Positions 22,846 through 29,599 of a DNA stretch of 36,044 nucleotides are shown piece by piece. The stretch is from a virus: positions 1 to 36,044 of IMG/VR virus record IMGVR_UViG_3300031227_000189; one strand, written 5' to 3'. Below the pieces are notes generated by a model, which was not told the origin of the DNA, made no database searches, and saw only the letters and a program-made list of their open reading frames with translations. Within the stretch, counting starts at the first letter, position 1; each line of letters starts with the position of its first letter. A program made the translations under genes and the position numbers.

Positions 22846-24264
22846 TTAATCATCCTCAGAATCTGTATTGAATGCCTCGAAAACATTAGCAATTAATTTA
22901 CCAGTGTTAGCGTATTGTTTCGCCATGTCTCGTAAATATTTCTTCTCAGTTACTTGTATAGGTTTAGGAAGAGTGCTTCCTTCTTTGATCGCAACATCTA
23001 AAGATTTCTTTACATCTTCATCGCTTACGTTATGTTGAGAACAAACGTGTTTAGAATCTAAGTTTTTATCAGGATTAATTTCTACAGGTTCATCTTCTAG
23101 TTTGAGCCAGGGGTGTCTGTTAGATAAATTATTACTTGCGTCTGATTGGCTAATCAAACCGCTTCTTGTAGCTATATCGAATGCTTCAACGTCTAGTTTG
23201 AAAGTCTCTGATTGTTCCTTACGGTTCTCTTCGAATGTAGGCAGCCAATCGAAATCTTCATCAGTTAGATCTAATCCGAATCGAGCAGCTAAAGCCTCAT
23301 AAATAGGTTGTACTTCTTCGACTTGTTTGGATCGAACGCTAGCGGATAAATCTCTCTCGTTAACTTCACTTCCAGTAACTGCGCCTGCACTCACTCCTCG
23401 TAATATATCTTTAGGGATACCTGAACCTGCACTTATATTATCTAAACATAACTCCCAGTATTCAGTTGGTTTTAGGGCCTTTCCTTCAGCTCCTTTGAAA
23501 TCGAAAGTGTAACGATCATCGCTTATGAATCCTGTCTGACTGTTGATGTCTCTAAGAATACCATTGTCTATTAATTCAGATATCTCACTTATAGGATTAC
23601 CAGCCCCATCTATAGTGTCTTGAGGATTGTTTACTGTAATTACAGGGAAACCTTGTCCTGCACGGAACATAGCTTGACCGCTACTCCATAACATATTATC
23701 AGCAACTTGTAATGAGTTGTATATTGGTTCGTAGAAACTAGATTCTTCGTCGTTGATTCTTACTCTGATAATTCTTGATTCGTGAACAGGAAATTTAGAT
23801 CCAGAAGCAGTATAAATTTTGTAAAGTTCTTTATCTTCGTCTTCGTAATTTTGTTTAATATCAGTCTCTACCCAAGATTCAGGAATGACATAAAAGTAAT
23901 CAACCACGCCGTTAGTAGGTGCAGGTGTTGCCCTATCAGCAACTGTATTAACGTCAGAATAACCAACATATACTAGTGCATAACCGCTTATGCTCGAACA
24001 CTTCCAAGAAGTGCTAGTAATAGCATCCATGTTGAACTCTTCTCGTAATCGAGTGAACTCATCGTTGTTAGATACGAATCCTTTTTTGAAAATCTCTCCT
24101 TGATATTTATTGAGTATTTTTCTGCCCATTCCTTGTCTGGAATAGATCTCTAAGAAATCAGTATTAGAAAGAACTTTCTTCCAATAATTAGCATTAACAA
24201 CTGTCAAGGATTTTGCGCCAGGACTTTTTTTAGCCTTATCAACAGGTAGAGTATCATTAGTCAT
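22846..24264 (-). CDS. Portal protein (DUF1073-like)
   Basis: 472 aa. Start chosen at ATG 24264; a TTG at 24276 is possible. The TATA box at 24297-24304 predicts a transcript start near 24273, so the leader is very short. Recognisable portal segments: YSRQGMGRKILNKY, SSISGYALVYVGYSD, SGQAMFRAGQGFPVI and ISAGSGIPKDILRGVSAGAVTGSEVNERD before the long helix. The portal is the dodecameric DNA gate that docks the terminase. It starts the structural block, after the terminase region. Confidence 0.85.
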   Translation of the reverse strand: MTNDTLPVDKAKKSPGAKSLTVVNANYWKKVLSNTDFLEIYSRQGMGRKILNKYQGEIFKKGFVSNNDEFTRLREEFNMDAITSTSWKCSSISGYALVYVGYSDVNTVADRATPAPTNGVVDYFYVIPESWVETDIKQNYEDEDKELYKIYTASGSKFPVHESRIIRVRINDEESSFYEPIYNSLQVADNMLWSSGQAMFRAGQGFPVITVNNPQDTIDGAGNPISEISELIDNGILRDINSQTGFISDDRYTFDFKGAEGKALKPTEYWELCLDNISAGSGIPKDILRGVSAGAVTGSEVNERDLSASVRSKQVEEVQPIYEALAARFGLDLTDEDFDWLPTFEENRKEQSETFKLDVEAFDIATRSGLISQSDASNNLSNRHPWLKLEDEPVEINPDKNLDSKHVCSQHNVSDEDVKKSLDVAIKEGSTLPKPIQVTEKKYLRDMAKQYANTGKLIANVFEAFNTDSEDD

Positions 24265-24296
24265 TTTAGTATCCAATTAATTTTAGCCTTTACTTC

Positions 24297-24316
24297 TTTA
24301 TATAGTATTGACTCAA
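24297..24316 (-). promoter_or_regulatory. Class B late promoter, portal gene
   Basis: Third identical copy of TTGAGTCAATACTATATAAA on the minus strand. TATA is at 24297-24304 and TTGAGTCAA at 24308-24316. It fills the short gap between the 24321-24533 gene and the portal. Confidence 0.8.
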
Positions 24317-24320
24317 AAGA

Positions 24321-24533
24321 TTATTCTTTCTTAAATTCGTAATAGCAAACTAAGAAAGGTCTGTTGCCTCTCATTTCAGGCTCGTAAGATTTGTCTAAAC
24401 AGTTGAATTTGTATAATGCTTTTAGATTGTTCCATGCAGTAGGATATTTTAATCCGAACTCTTCCATAACATCGAAAGTATTCACTCTCCCTTTTTTTCT
24501 TATGAACTTTTCTAATTCTTTGAAATAAACCAC
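24321..24533 (-). CDS. Winged-helix DNA-binding protein, 70 aa
   Basis: Compact helix-turn-helix pattern: ELEKFIRKKGRVNTFDVMEEFGLKYPTAWNNLKALY followed by a wing ending VCYYEF. Length and layout fit a single winged helix. It lies immediately before the class B promoter of the portal gene and could be a local regulator. A link with the TTGAGTCAA palindrome is only a guess. Confidence 0.65.
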   Translation of the reverse strand: MVYFKELEKFIRKKGRVNTFDVMEEFGLKYPTAWNNLKALYKFNCLDKSYEPEMRGNRPFLVCYYEFKKE

Positions 24534-25067
24534 TTATAGTTCCTCACCGTTTCCTCGATCTACATCTGGGAAGTATCCGAATGCGAAGTTGTAGCTCCAT
24601 CCTTCTACGAATCTTTCAATTTTCTTATCACTATGAGGAATAGGTTTTAGATTAATTATAGCTGTTATTCCTAGTTTGTTAGCCCATTTGAAAAGGAGAC
24701 GTATGATCAATAATCCTCTTCCTAATGTAGCGTCTACGTTGAAGCCTTGCATTCTGCTTTTCTTTTTCTTATTGTAATATTTGTAGAAGATGATTTTCCA
24801 AAGAGTAACATCGTTTTTCTCAGGGTTAAGAACAACACATCCCATGTCTTTTACGAAGTCTCCTATGATTTCTTTCTTGACTCTGTATTCCATAATGTTC
24901 CATTGGCTTGCGTGAGGAATGTTATATCCTTCTCTTGATAATTTTAAAGGGTATTTTCTTTTGTTGATGGCTTCTTCCATTCTTTCGTGCTGACCGTAAA
25001 AAGCTGCATCTGCATCTTTTAGTTGTACGAAGCTAGGACTGCTTCTTTTGATTAGCACGTGAGCCAT
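24534..25067 (-). CDS. Hypothetical protein, possible acetyltransferase-like
   Basis: 177 aa from ATG 25067 (GAGGAAAAGTTA upstream). Central strands (DVTLWKIIFYKYY) lead to GFNVDATLGRGLLIIRLLFKWANKLGITA, which superficially resembles the strand-loop-helix A motif of GNAT acetyltransferases, then FVEGWSYNFAFGYFPD. I do not recognise a family with certainty. It is cotranscribed with the winged-helix gene that starts next to its stop. Confidence 0.5.
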   Translation of the reverse strand: MAHVLIKRSSPSFVQLKDADAAFYGQHERMEEAINKRKYPLKLSREGYNIPHASQWNIMEYRVKKEIIGDFVKDMGCVVLNPEKNDVTLWKIIFYKYYNKKKKSRMQGFNVDATLGRGLLIIRLLFKWANKLGITAIINLKPIPHSDKKIERFVEGWSYNFAFGYFPDVDRGNGEEL

Positions 25068-25324
25068 TAACTTTTCCTCGTAAAGGATCTTCCAGGGCAT
25101 GATGGTTTTTTAGTTGATGATTTTGGTTTCTCTTCAGCTCCTAAAAGGATTTTATCAACTGCTTTTTTTCTTAGATTAAGTCTAACTTCTTCAGTAGTTA
25201 GTAATTCAATAGGCTCTTCATCTTCCATTCCAGGAAGACCATCAACAGAAGTTAAACTAGGTTCATGTTCAGTTGTGGCTAATTGTTCACTCTTCTTTTT
25301 TCTCTTCGTTGTTTTTTTCGACAT
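25067..25324 (-). CDS. Low-complexity basic/acidic protein, 85 aa
   Basis: ATG 25324 preceded by GAGGTGTATCC. The N-terminus is lysine-rich (MSKKTTKRKKKSE), the middle acidic (GMEDEEPIELLTTEEV), the end basic with PSCPGRSFTRKS. It is probably largely disordered and nucleic-acid-associated. It overlaps the upstream gene by 38 bases and abuts the next start. No family is recognised. Confidence 0.5.
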   Translation of the reverse strand: MSKKTTKRKKKSEQLATTEHEPSLTSVDGLPGMEDEEPIELLTTEEVRLNLRKKAVDKILLGAEEKPKSSTKKPSCPGRSFTRKS

Positions 25325-25574
25325 TTGGATACACCTCGTGGTAAAATCTATTAGCAGTTAAATTATAAAAATCATCCATCTCTTTGAAAGTAGAACAGGA
25401 CTTAGTAAGAATTTTAACTGGTAAATCATAATAACTATTCATAAAAACTCTCTCTACAAGAACCAAGCCTTTACTTCTGTCTCTATCGAAAGTAGCGCAA
25501 ACAATAATAGCGTACTCACTATGGTTTTTCGGAAAAACCCAAGTCTTTTTCTTAACGAAATTTAAACCTCTCAA
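25287..25574 (-). CDS. Hypothetical protein, TTG start
   Basis: 95 aa. The only suitable start is TTG 25574, which overlaps the upstream TGA as TTGA, implying reinitiation. Alpha/beta pattern with EYAIIVCATFDRDRSKGLVLVERVFMN, then helices and a charged tail NNEEKKEE. No catalytic motif is seen. It is part of the same operon as the genes on both sides. Confidence 0.5.
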   Translation of the reverse strand: MRGLNFVKKKTWVFPKNHSEYAIIVCATFDRDRSKGLVLVERVFMNSYYDLPVKILTKSCSTFKEMDDFYNLTANRFYHEVYPNVEKNNEEKKEE

Positions 25575-25960
25575 CGGTTCACTCTCCGTAACGGTCTAGT
25601 AAATTTAATGAAAACTCCTTCTTCAGGATATTCTGGTTTAAGACATTTAACTGTGAAAGGAGAAAGACTTACTATTTCTGCACACACCATTCTGAATCTA
25701 GTGCTATAATAACCTAGGCTAACTACGACGTTTGCATGCGCAGGTGTTGGATCGTTCGTGTTCATTAAATAAACTGCACCTAATTTATCGCCTACTTTTA
25801 ATCCATCAGCTTCTATAGAAACATTCATTTGCCAGAAAGTAAATCCTGATCCTTCATCTTCGTTGATGTTTAATACAGGGATTGTATCTACGATTATAGT
25901 TTGAACTGAACCGTCTAAGAATTGCAATGTCAATAAGCTTGTTGTTTCTGCCTCACACAT
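25571..25960 (-). CDS. Beta-rich hypothetical protein, 129 aa
   Basis: Start chosen at ATG 25960 (AGGTG eight bases upstream). Strand-rich, with LTLQFLDGSVQTIIVDTIPVL, GDKLGAVYLMNTNDPTPAHANVVVSLGYY and FTVKCLKPEYPEEGVFIKFTRPL. It could be a capsid- or DNA-associated beta domain. The function is not recognised. The TGA stop overlaps the TTG start of the next gene. Confidence 0.5.
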   Translation of the reverse strand: MCEAETTSLLTLQFLDGSVQTIIVDTIPVLNINEDEGSGFTFWQMNVSIEADGLKVGDKLGAVYLMNTNDPTPAHANVVVSLGYYSTRFRMVCAEIVSLSPFTVKCLKPEYPEEGVFIKFTRPLRRVNR

Positions 25961-25978
25961 AAAATCTACACCTATAAT

Positions 25979-26020
25979 AAAAAGCAAGAGGGAAAGGAAA
26001 CTGCGATAACCTCACCCTCT
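25979..26020 (-). terminator. Possible terminator hairpin
   Basis: On the minus strand AGAGGG (26015-26020) can pair with CCCTCT (25987-25992) across a 22-base loop, followed by TTGCTTTTTATT. The long loop makes it a weak candidate for ending the short transcript of the 49-aa membrane gene. Confidence 0.35.
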
Positions 26021-26060
26021 CTACAACATCAACTACGAATAGTCCATCTTGCGAAGATAA

Positions 26061-26210
26061 TTATTTCTTGAGATAGCCGATTAAAAGCAATGTAGCTCCG
26101 AGTATTGCGAAGTATTCTGTACTGCTAGAAAGAGCGTAGTCTAAAAATCCTACACTTAATGCTATCCATCCTGGTATTTTGTATCCTAAGTTTTTCATTT
26201 TGTTTTTCAT
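26061..26210 (-). CDS. Small membrane protein, 49 aa
   Basis: ATG 26210 with GGTGA six bases upstream. The peptide begins MKNKMKNLGYKIPGW and has two hydrophobic stretches (IALSVGFLDYAL and YFAILGATLLLIGYL) with a LysLys end, consistent with a two-pass inner-membrane peptide. It has its own class A promoter about 50 bases upstream. Possible roles are superinfection exclusion, holin or membrane remodelling; none is shown by the sequence. Confidence 0.65.
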   Translation of the reverse strand: MKNKMKNLGYKIPGWIALSVGFLDYALSSSTEYFAILGATLLLIGYLKK

Positions 26211-26222
26211 ATTTGTTCACCA

Positions 26223-26339
26223 TTAGTAATTGTATATACTTAAATAATCACTTGACATATATAAATGTTCCCCTTCAACACCCCAATGGTTAAGAGGGAT
26301 CATCTTTTCTCTGTTAATCTTATCATGTTTTCTAACCAT
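26223..26339 (-). CDS. Possible 38-aa protein overlapping a promoter
   Basis: ATG 26339 follows AGAGGTAAAA, an excellent ribosome site that spans the terminase stop codon. The 38-codon frame runs through the class A TATA box at 26258-26265 and stops 13 bases before the membrane gene. Basic N-terminus and aromatic end (LSIYNY). The ribosome site argues for a real gene; the composition is uninformative. Confidence 0.45.
   Translation of the reverse strand: MVRKHDKINREKMIPLNHWGVEGEHLYMSSDYLSIYNY
26249..26265 (-). promoter_or_regulatory. Class A TATA promoter for the 49-aa membrane gene
   Basis: Minus strand TTTATATATGTCAAGTG, with TATA at 26258-26265. The predicted transcript start near 26235 leaves a 25-base leader that includes the GGTGA ribosome site of ATG 26210. 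It is the same string as at 3201 and 33181. Confidence 0.7.
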
Positions 26340-26341
26340 TT

Positions 26342-27634
26342 TTACCTCTTCAAGAATCCACCTTTGACATAAGACGCAGGTGCAACCTCACTATAAATCG
26401 CATAACGCAAAGCATCCATCAAATGATCATCTTCCTTGACAGGACGCTCACCTTCTTTTCCCTTAAGCCAACGATAAGAATTAAGCTCTTTGAGAGTATG
26501 AACACAGTGATCACCAATCAATAATTGATTCTTAGTAATCAAACCACTTACAGCACTTATTCCAGGAACTACAGGATTCTTAGCCTTCAAACAAGTAAGG
26601 TATTTGGATCGACTCAACTTATCTATACTCTGAGGATCTGATGGATCGTGATAAACAATAATTCTTTTATGTATTTTTATTGACAAAGCTTCTAGCCAAT
26701 CTCTAAGATCTTCAACTGATGCTGATTTTTTGTAGAACTCTGCGAACAACTCTCTATGACCATCACCGCATACTCCTAGAACCACACATGACCTAGGTAA
26801 TGGAAAGTTACTGTCTGCTCCAGCAACAATGCTCCTATAAAATTTAGGATCTAAAAAAGTACTCTTAGGAACAATGTTCTTACTATCTAAGTCTTTGTAA
26901 ATTACTCCTTCAGCCTGAACCCACTTACCAAGAAGAAGCCTGTCTCTGAATAAACCAGTAAGGTTTTCTTCCAAGCCCTCGATGTATCCCTTAGGTAAAT
27001 TCTTTCTATTATCGTAAGGAGTTCCTAAGAAAACATCTCTTTCTTTTTTTAGAGAAGGATTTAATTCAGGATCAACAAAGAAGAATTTGTAAAGATGATG
27101 GTGCGGTCCGTCAGGGTTAGTTGCTCCGAACATCTGCCTAGGTATTAAATCGTTTTGTTCTTCTGTTAAGAAATCAATCTTCCATCTCAAACGAGTCCCA
27201 AGCATGTCGAAATCTCCCTTATCTATTTCAGTGATCTCATCTACAAATATCCAGCCGTATTCTGTACTCCCAATCTTTGTAGGGTATTCTCCGTTAGCTT
27301 TTTTATCCAAACCGCTGAATTGAATAGTGCTTGTTATTCCTGGTATTCTTGTTTTGTGAATTAGAACACCGTCTGATTTGTTGAAACTGATTATTAATTC
27401 TTCAGGTATTATTGATAGAAGAGTTTGTAGTGTACTTCCTTTGATTGTGCTTGCTTCTTTTCTGCAAATCAAACCTCTGTTGCCTGGGTACATGTATCCC
27501 ATTAAGAATCCCTTCATGCAACCACAGAAACTTTTACCTGCAGCTACAGCTCCGCTGAATAAAATGAATCTCTTTGTGCTTTTTATGAAGTCGTCTTGTT
27601 GTTTGCTTGCCGGTGTGAAGTTTACGTCTTTCAT
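26342..27634 (-). CDS. terL: Terminase large subunit
   Basis: 430 aa packaging motor. The ATPase domain has Walker A SGAVAAGKS (about 27-35), Walker B YGWIFVDEITEI (about 124-135) and coupling motif GATNPDGPHHH (about 167). The nuclease domain has acidic sites at AGADSNFPLP, IVYHDPSDP and DDHLMDALRY (about 404-414). It moves viral DNA into the prohead and cuts it. The ATG overlaps the upstream stop as ATGA. It is complete and of normal length. Confidence 0.92.
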   Translation of the reverse strand: MKDVNFTPASKQQDDFIKSTKRFILFSGAVAAGKSFCGCMKGFLMGYMYPGNRGLICRKEASTIKGSTLQTLLSIIPEELIISFNKSDGVLIHKTRIPGITSTIQFSGLDKKANGEYPTKIGSTEYGWIFVDEITEIDKGDFDMLGTRLRWKIDFLTEEQNDLIPRQMFGATNPDGPHHHLYKFFFVDPELNPSLKKERDVFLGTPYDNRKNLPKGYIEGLEENLTGLFRDRLLLGKWVQAEGVIYKDLDSKNIVPKSTFLDPKFYRSIVAGADSNFPLPRSCVVLGVCGDGHRELFAEFYKKSASVEDLRDWLEALSIKIHKRIIVYHDPSDPQSIDKLSRSKYLTCLKAKNPVVPGISAVSGLITKNQLLIGDHCVHTLKELNSYRWLKGKEGERPVKEDDHLMDALRYAIYSEVAPASYVKGGFLKR

Positions 27635-27813
27635 ATTCTTAGTTTCTTGTATCTAGAGTTGTTTTTTATTTTTGGAAATAAATGTTTAATACACGTCTTG
27701 CATATATAATCAATGTGTTTTTTGTTTATATCTATTGCGTTCTTTAATCCTGATCGGTGATAGCTGTTACATAAAGACCAAGGATGAGATACTGTTTTAG
27801 ACCAGATGTGCAT
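27631..27813 (-). CDS. Hypothetical Cys/His protein, 60 aa
   Basis: ATG 27813 with a weak AGGA upstream; ends in ATGA overlap with terL. Contains HPWSLCNSYH and ICKTCIKH, giving three cysteines and several histidines that could hold one zinc. The same frame stays open upstream of the ATG, and an overlapping frame from 27886 begins MWICTCGKANNF, so a frameshifted zinc-finger ancestor is possible. No family is assigned. Confidence 0.45.
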   Translation of the reverse strand: MHIWSKTVSHPWSLCNSYHRSGLKNAIDINKKHIDYICKTCIKHLFPKIKNNSRYKKLRI

Positions 27814-27902
27814 TACTGTTCCTGTTGGGTGTTTGCTGAATGCGAATCCAAAAGTTATTAGCTTTTCCGCACGTGCAAATCCACATAGTTAATTGAGCCA
27901 TA

Positions 27903-28127
27903 TTAATTGTTTAGTTGAGTTTCTAATTGAGCTTTCATTTTCTGAAGACCGTACCATTCTTCTTGAGTTTCCATGCTCCAATCGTGAACCATTGATTCAA
28001 CAGCAGTGTTCTTTGCTTTGTAGACTCTTTCTACGTCTCGACTTATCGCCATGCTTTGGATCGTGTTTATTGCTGTTATTAGAAGTACTATGTCTTTTTT
28101 GTTTTCTATGTTTATTTTTAGTTCCAT
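27903..28127 (-). CDS. Small helical protein, 74 aa
   Basis: Start chosen at ATG 28127 with GAGGAATATAAA upstream; a longer frame would read through the tRNA gene. The N-terminal segment MELKINIENKKDIVLLITAIN is followed by two helices rich in Glu, Gln and Lys (QEEWYGLQKMKAQLETQL). No family is recognised. It is probably on the same transcript as the tRNA, which ends 26 bases upstream. Confidence 0.55.
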   Translation of the reverse strand: MELKINIENKKDIVLLITAINTIQSMAISRDVERVYKAKNTAVESMVHDWSMETQEEWYGLQKMKAQLETQLNN

Positions 28128-28152
28128 TTTATATTCCTCTTTTATTATAAAG

Positions 28153-28239
28153 CGAGGAGAGCAGGATTCGAACCTGCATCGTAGGAGTTGTATTTTATTG
28201 AAGGCCTTCCCTACATCATAGCCATTAAACCATCTCCTC
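28153..28239 (-). tRNA. tRNA-like gene with oversized anticodon loop
   Basis: 87 bases. Acceptor GAGGAGA pairs with TCTCCTC, the D-loop is TTTAATGGCTAT, and the T-arm is GCAGG TTCGAAT CCTGC. No CCA is encoded. The anticodon stem TAGGG/TCCTA (or GTAGG/CCTAC) closes a loop of 22-24 bases where 7 are normal, and the extra arm is short. An intron of about 15-17 bases would restore a normal size, but I cannot place a standard bulge-helix-bulge or an anticodon with U33. The isotype is left open. Confidence 0.7.
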
Positions 28240-28252
28240 ATAAAAATAAAAT

Positions 28253-28381
28253 GCTATCCTTTTTGGTGGTCTGAGAAGGAATTTAACCCTTAATTGCAGG
28301 CGATAGCTTTCCCTCAACTTCGTTCAGACATGATAGGTCCTTATCGGCTCTCGAGCGGACCAGACTCTCAATGAAGGAGAG
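28253..28381 (-). ncRNA. Structured non-coding RNA region, possible pseudoknot
   Basis: Between the zinc-ribbon gene and the tRNA lie several inverted repeats: CTCTC/GAGAG (28365-28369 with 28377-28381), GGTCC/GGACC (28336-28340 with 28357-28361), and a 10-bp stem with a 2-base bulge (28269-28278 with 28318-28329). A further pair, 28253-28258 with 28302-28307 (GCTATC/GATAGC), crosses that stem, so a pseudoknot or switch is possible. No protein frame is convincing here. It could be a 3' regulatory structure, a processed small RNA or a degenerate tRNA cluster. Confidence 0.5.
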
Positions 28382-28428
28382 AAAAATTAAACTCCTCGGC
28401 CAAGACTAAATAATTAAAGGGGTGATAA

Positions 28429-28629
28429 TCATACCACAGGAACTGTAATCTGCTTCTTGTGTTTATTAAGCTTTGTAACAAAACCTTTATTTTCTTTTCC
28501 GCACCGGCTGCAAATCTTAGGCTTATCTTCGTGTGCCTTTGTGTGTCAGCAATGAGGGCAGTTTCTTTTTACTGTGCAACTGTGGTTTCCTGTTCTGTTG
28601 TGATCTCTAGTTCTTCTTATTGTTTTCAT
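28429..28629 (-). CDS. Zinc-ribbon protein with an in-frame TGA
   Basis: ATG 28629 has GAGG eight bases upstream and overlaps the previous stop (ATGA). After 27 residues ending NCPHC, a TGA occurs at 28548-28546. The same frame then continues 38 residues, HTKAHEDKPKICSRCGKEN and onward, to a TGA at 28429. The two halves together make a full CPHC...CSRC zinc ribbon of the common form CPxCGHx...PKxCPxCG, where the residue after the first pair is usually Gly (GGA to TGA is one change) or aromatic. Nonsense mutation, sequencing error or UGA recoding remain possible. Confidence 0.6.
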
Positions 28630-28745
28630 TTCTTTTTCCTCGTTAAGCTGCAGTTCTTAGCCTGAGCAATAACTTTTCTTTTGTAAGGATCCGTTCCATT
28701 AACAAATTCCCATTCATAAATATCTTGATCGTAATCGTAGTCCAT
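28626..28745 (-). CDS. Small protein, 39 aa
   Basis: ATG 28745 follows GAGGTGTAAAT, a strong site spanning the stop of the upstream gene. Acidic, tyrosine-rich start (MDYDYDQDIYEW) and basic end (LTRKKK), helical in the middle. Its TGA overlaps the start of the zinc-ribbon gene, so the two are translationally coupled. No family is recognised. Confidence 0.65.
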   Translation of the reverse strand: MDYDYDQDIYEWEFVNGTDPYKRKVIAQAKNCSLTRKKK

Positions 28746-28747
28746 AT

Positions 28748-28966
28748 TTACACCTCATTATCGTAATGAACATCTAAGATATAAATTACTTTTTTGAAAT
28801 CTTCTTTCAGCAAACAAGTGCTTTCAGAATTATAGCTAGGATTATTCTGCATGAAATCATTAGCTATTTTTATATATTGTATCTGCGCTTGACCAGGAGT
28901 TACTTCATGGTCTTTTACTATTTCATCTATGTTCGATTGTTCTTCTTTTCCGTATGTAAAACTCAT
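28748..28966 (-). CDS. Hypothetical acidic protein, 72 aa
   Basis: ATG 28966 with GAGGAG upstream. Helical, with GKEEQSNIDEIVKDHEVTPGQAQIQYIKIANDF at the start and VIYILDVHYDNEV at the end. No motif is recognised. It is followed after two bases by the 39-aa gene; the run 29556-28429 looks like one operon. Confidence 0.55.
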   Translation of the reverse strand: MSFTYGKEEQSNIDEIVKDHEVTPGQAQIQYIKIANDFMQNNPSYNSESTCLLKEDFKKVIYILDVHYDNEV

Positions 28967-28967
28967 T

Positions 28968-29063
28968 TTAGCTCTCCTCTTTTTCTAATTTCTTGATGAT
29001 TCCTAATATAACACTACGAGCAGTCTTCAATTTATCAGCCTGATGTTTTAATTCATTTATCAT
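28968..29063 (-). CDS. Possible 31-aa helical peptide
   Basis: A frame from ATG 29063 encodes a single amphipathic helix (MINELKHQADKLKTARSVILG and a Lys/Glu end). It fills the gap between two genes and its last codons carry the GAGGAG used by the next one. There is no clear ribosome site of its own, so it is only a candidate. Confidence 0.4.
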   Translation of the reverse strand: MINELKHQADKLKTARSVILGIIKKLEKEES

Positions 29064-29096
29064 GTCTTGTTTTTAGCATAAAATCCTTTTCTTTAT

Positions 29097-29258
29097 TCAT
29101 TCTTCTCCACCGAGAGCTTGTTTTATTAGTTCTGGATTCTCACTCATACTGATAGAATCATCAACCAAAGCCTCTAGATCAATAACTCCAGGGTTAACCT
29201 GATAGTTTTTCCTCATAAGGTTCTTTATGCCGGCAATCTTGAAAGCTTTATTCTCCAT
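29097..29258 (-). CDS. Hypothetical protein, 53 aa
   Basis: Start at ATG 29258, eleven bases inside the end of the upstream gene. A basic helix (KAFKIAGIKNLMRKN) is followed by an acidic helical half (PGVIDLEALVDDSISMSENPELIKQALGGEE). It might be a small DNA-binding or ribbon-helix protein, but no family is recognised. Confidence 0.5.
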   Translation of the reverse strand: MENKAFKIAGIKNLMRKNYQVNPGVIDLEALVDDSISMSENPELIKQALGGEE

Positions 29259-29556
29259 TTTCCAAACGAACCAAAACCACTTCCTGATTGCAATTTCTTC
29301 TCTTAGCAAAAATAGGAAACCTTTTGTTCTTAGTGACCTTGTTCTTATTCTTTCCTCGAGTAAAGCTAGATAATTCACTAACAATATGCAGTCCTTGTTC
29401 TTGGAAAAACTTCTTCAGAGCAGTCTCGAATTTAGAATTTAGTCCGTTCTTAGATACTAAATGTATCTTTGTTCTTTTCATAGGTCTGCCTTCTTGTTCT
29501 AATTCTAGGCTTCCTTGGTTCTCTCCTTTTTTATTACATAGTAAGTATTTAGTCAT
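29248..29556 (-). CDS. Hypothetical basic protein, 102 aa
   Basis: ATG 29556 lies about 33 bases downstream of the TATA box at 29589-29596. Very basic, with RPMKRTKIHLVSKNGLNSKFETALKKFFQEQG and KNKNKVTKNKRFPIFAKRRN. Probably nucleic-acid binding. The family is unknown. First gene of the 29556-28429 operon. Confidence 0.55.
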   Translation of the reverse strand: MTKYLLCNKKGENQGSLELEQEGRPMKRTKIHLVSKNGLNSKFETALKKFFQEQGLHIVSELSSFTRGKNKNKVTKNKRFPIFAKRRNCNQEVVLVRLENGE

Positions 29557-29576
29557 TTTCTTTTCACACTATTTGT

Positions 29577-29596
29577 TGTCCAGTGATATATATAAA
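29577..29596 (-). promoter_or_regulatory. TATA promoter with CACTGGACA motif
   Basis: Minus strand TTTATATATATCACTGGAC, with TATA at 29589-29596. It is a relative of class A: the same core, with CACTGGACA directly downstream of the TATA box, whereas at 3227 the motif lies upstream. It drives the 29556 gene. Confidence 0.65.
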
Positions 29597-29599
29597 TCT

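Noticed and set aside
27814-27886. 29-aa frame from ATG 27886 (MWICTCGKANNF...)
   Set aside because: It looks like half a zinc ribbon but has no ribosome site and no second cysteine pair. It may be a frameshift relic; noted under the 27631 gene.
28261-28330. Second tRNA ending TCAGACCACCA
   Set aside because: Acceptor-like and T-arm-like pieces exist, but too few bases remain for an anticodon arm and the T-stem has a mismatch.
28546-28548. Genome-wide reassignment of TGA to an amino acid
   Set aside because: Many genes end in TGA overlapping the next start (for example near 8263, 10919, 16563, 25571, 31223 and 31976). Reading through would give short unrelated tails.
29064-29100. 15-codon frame starting at 29100
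   Set aside because: It overlaps the upstream stop as ATGA but is too short to support as a gene.
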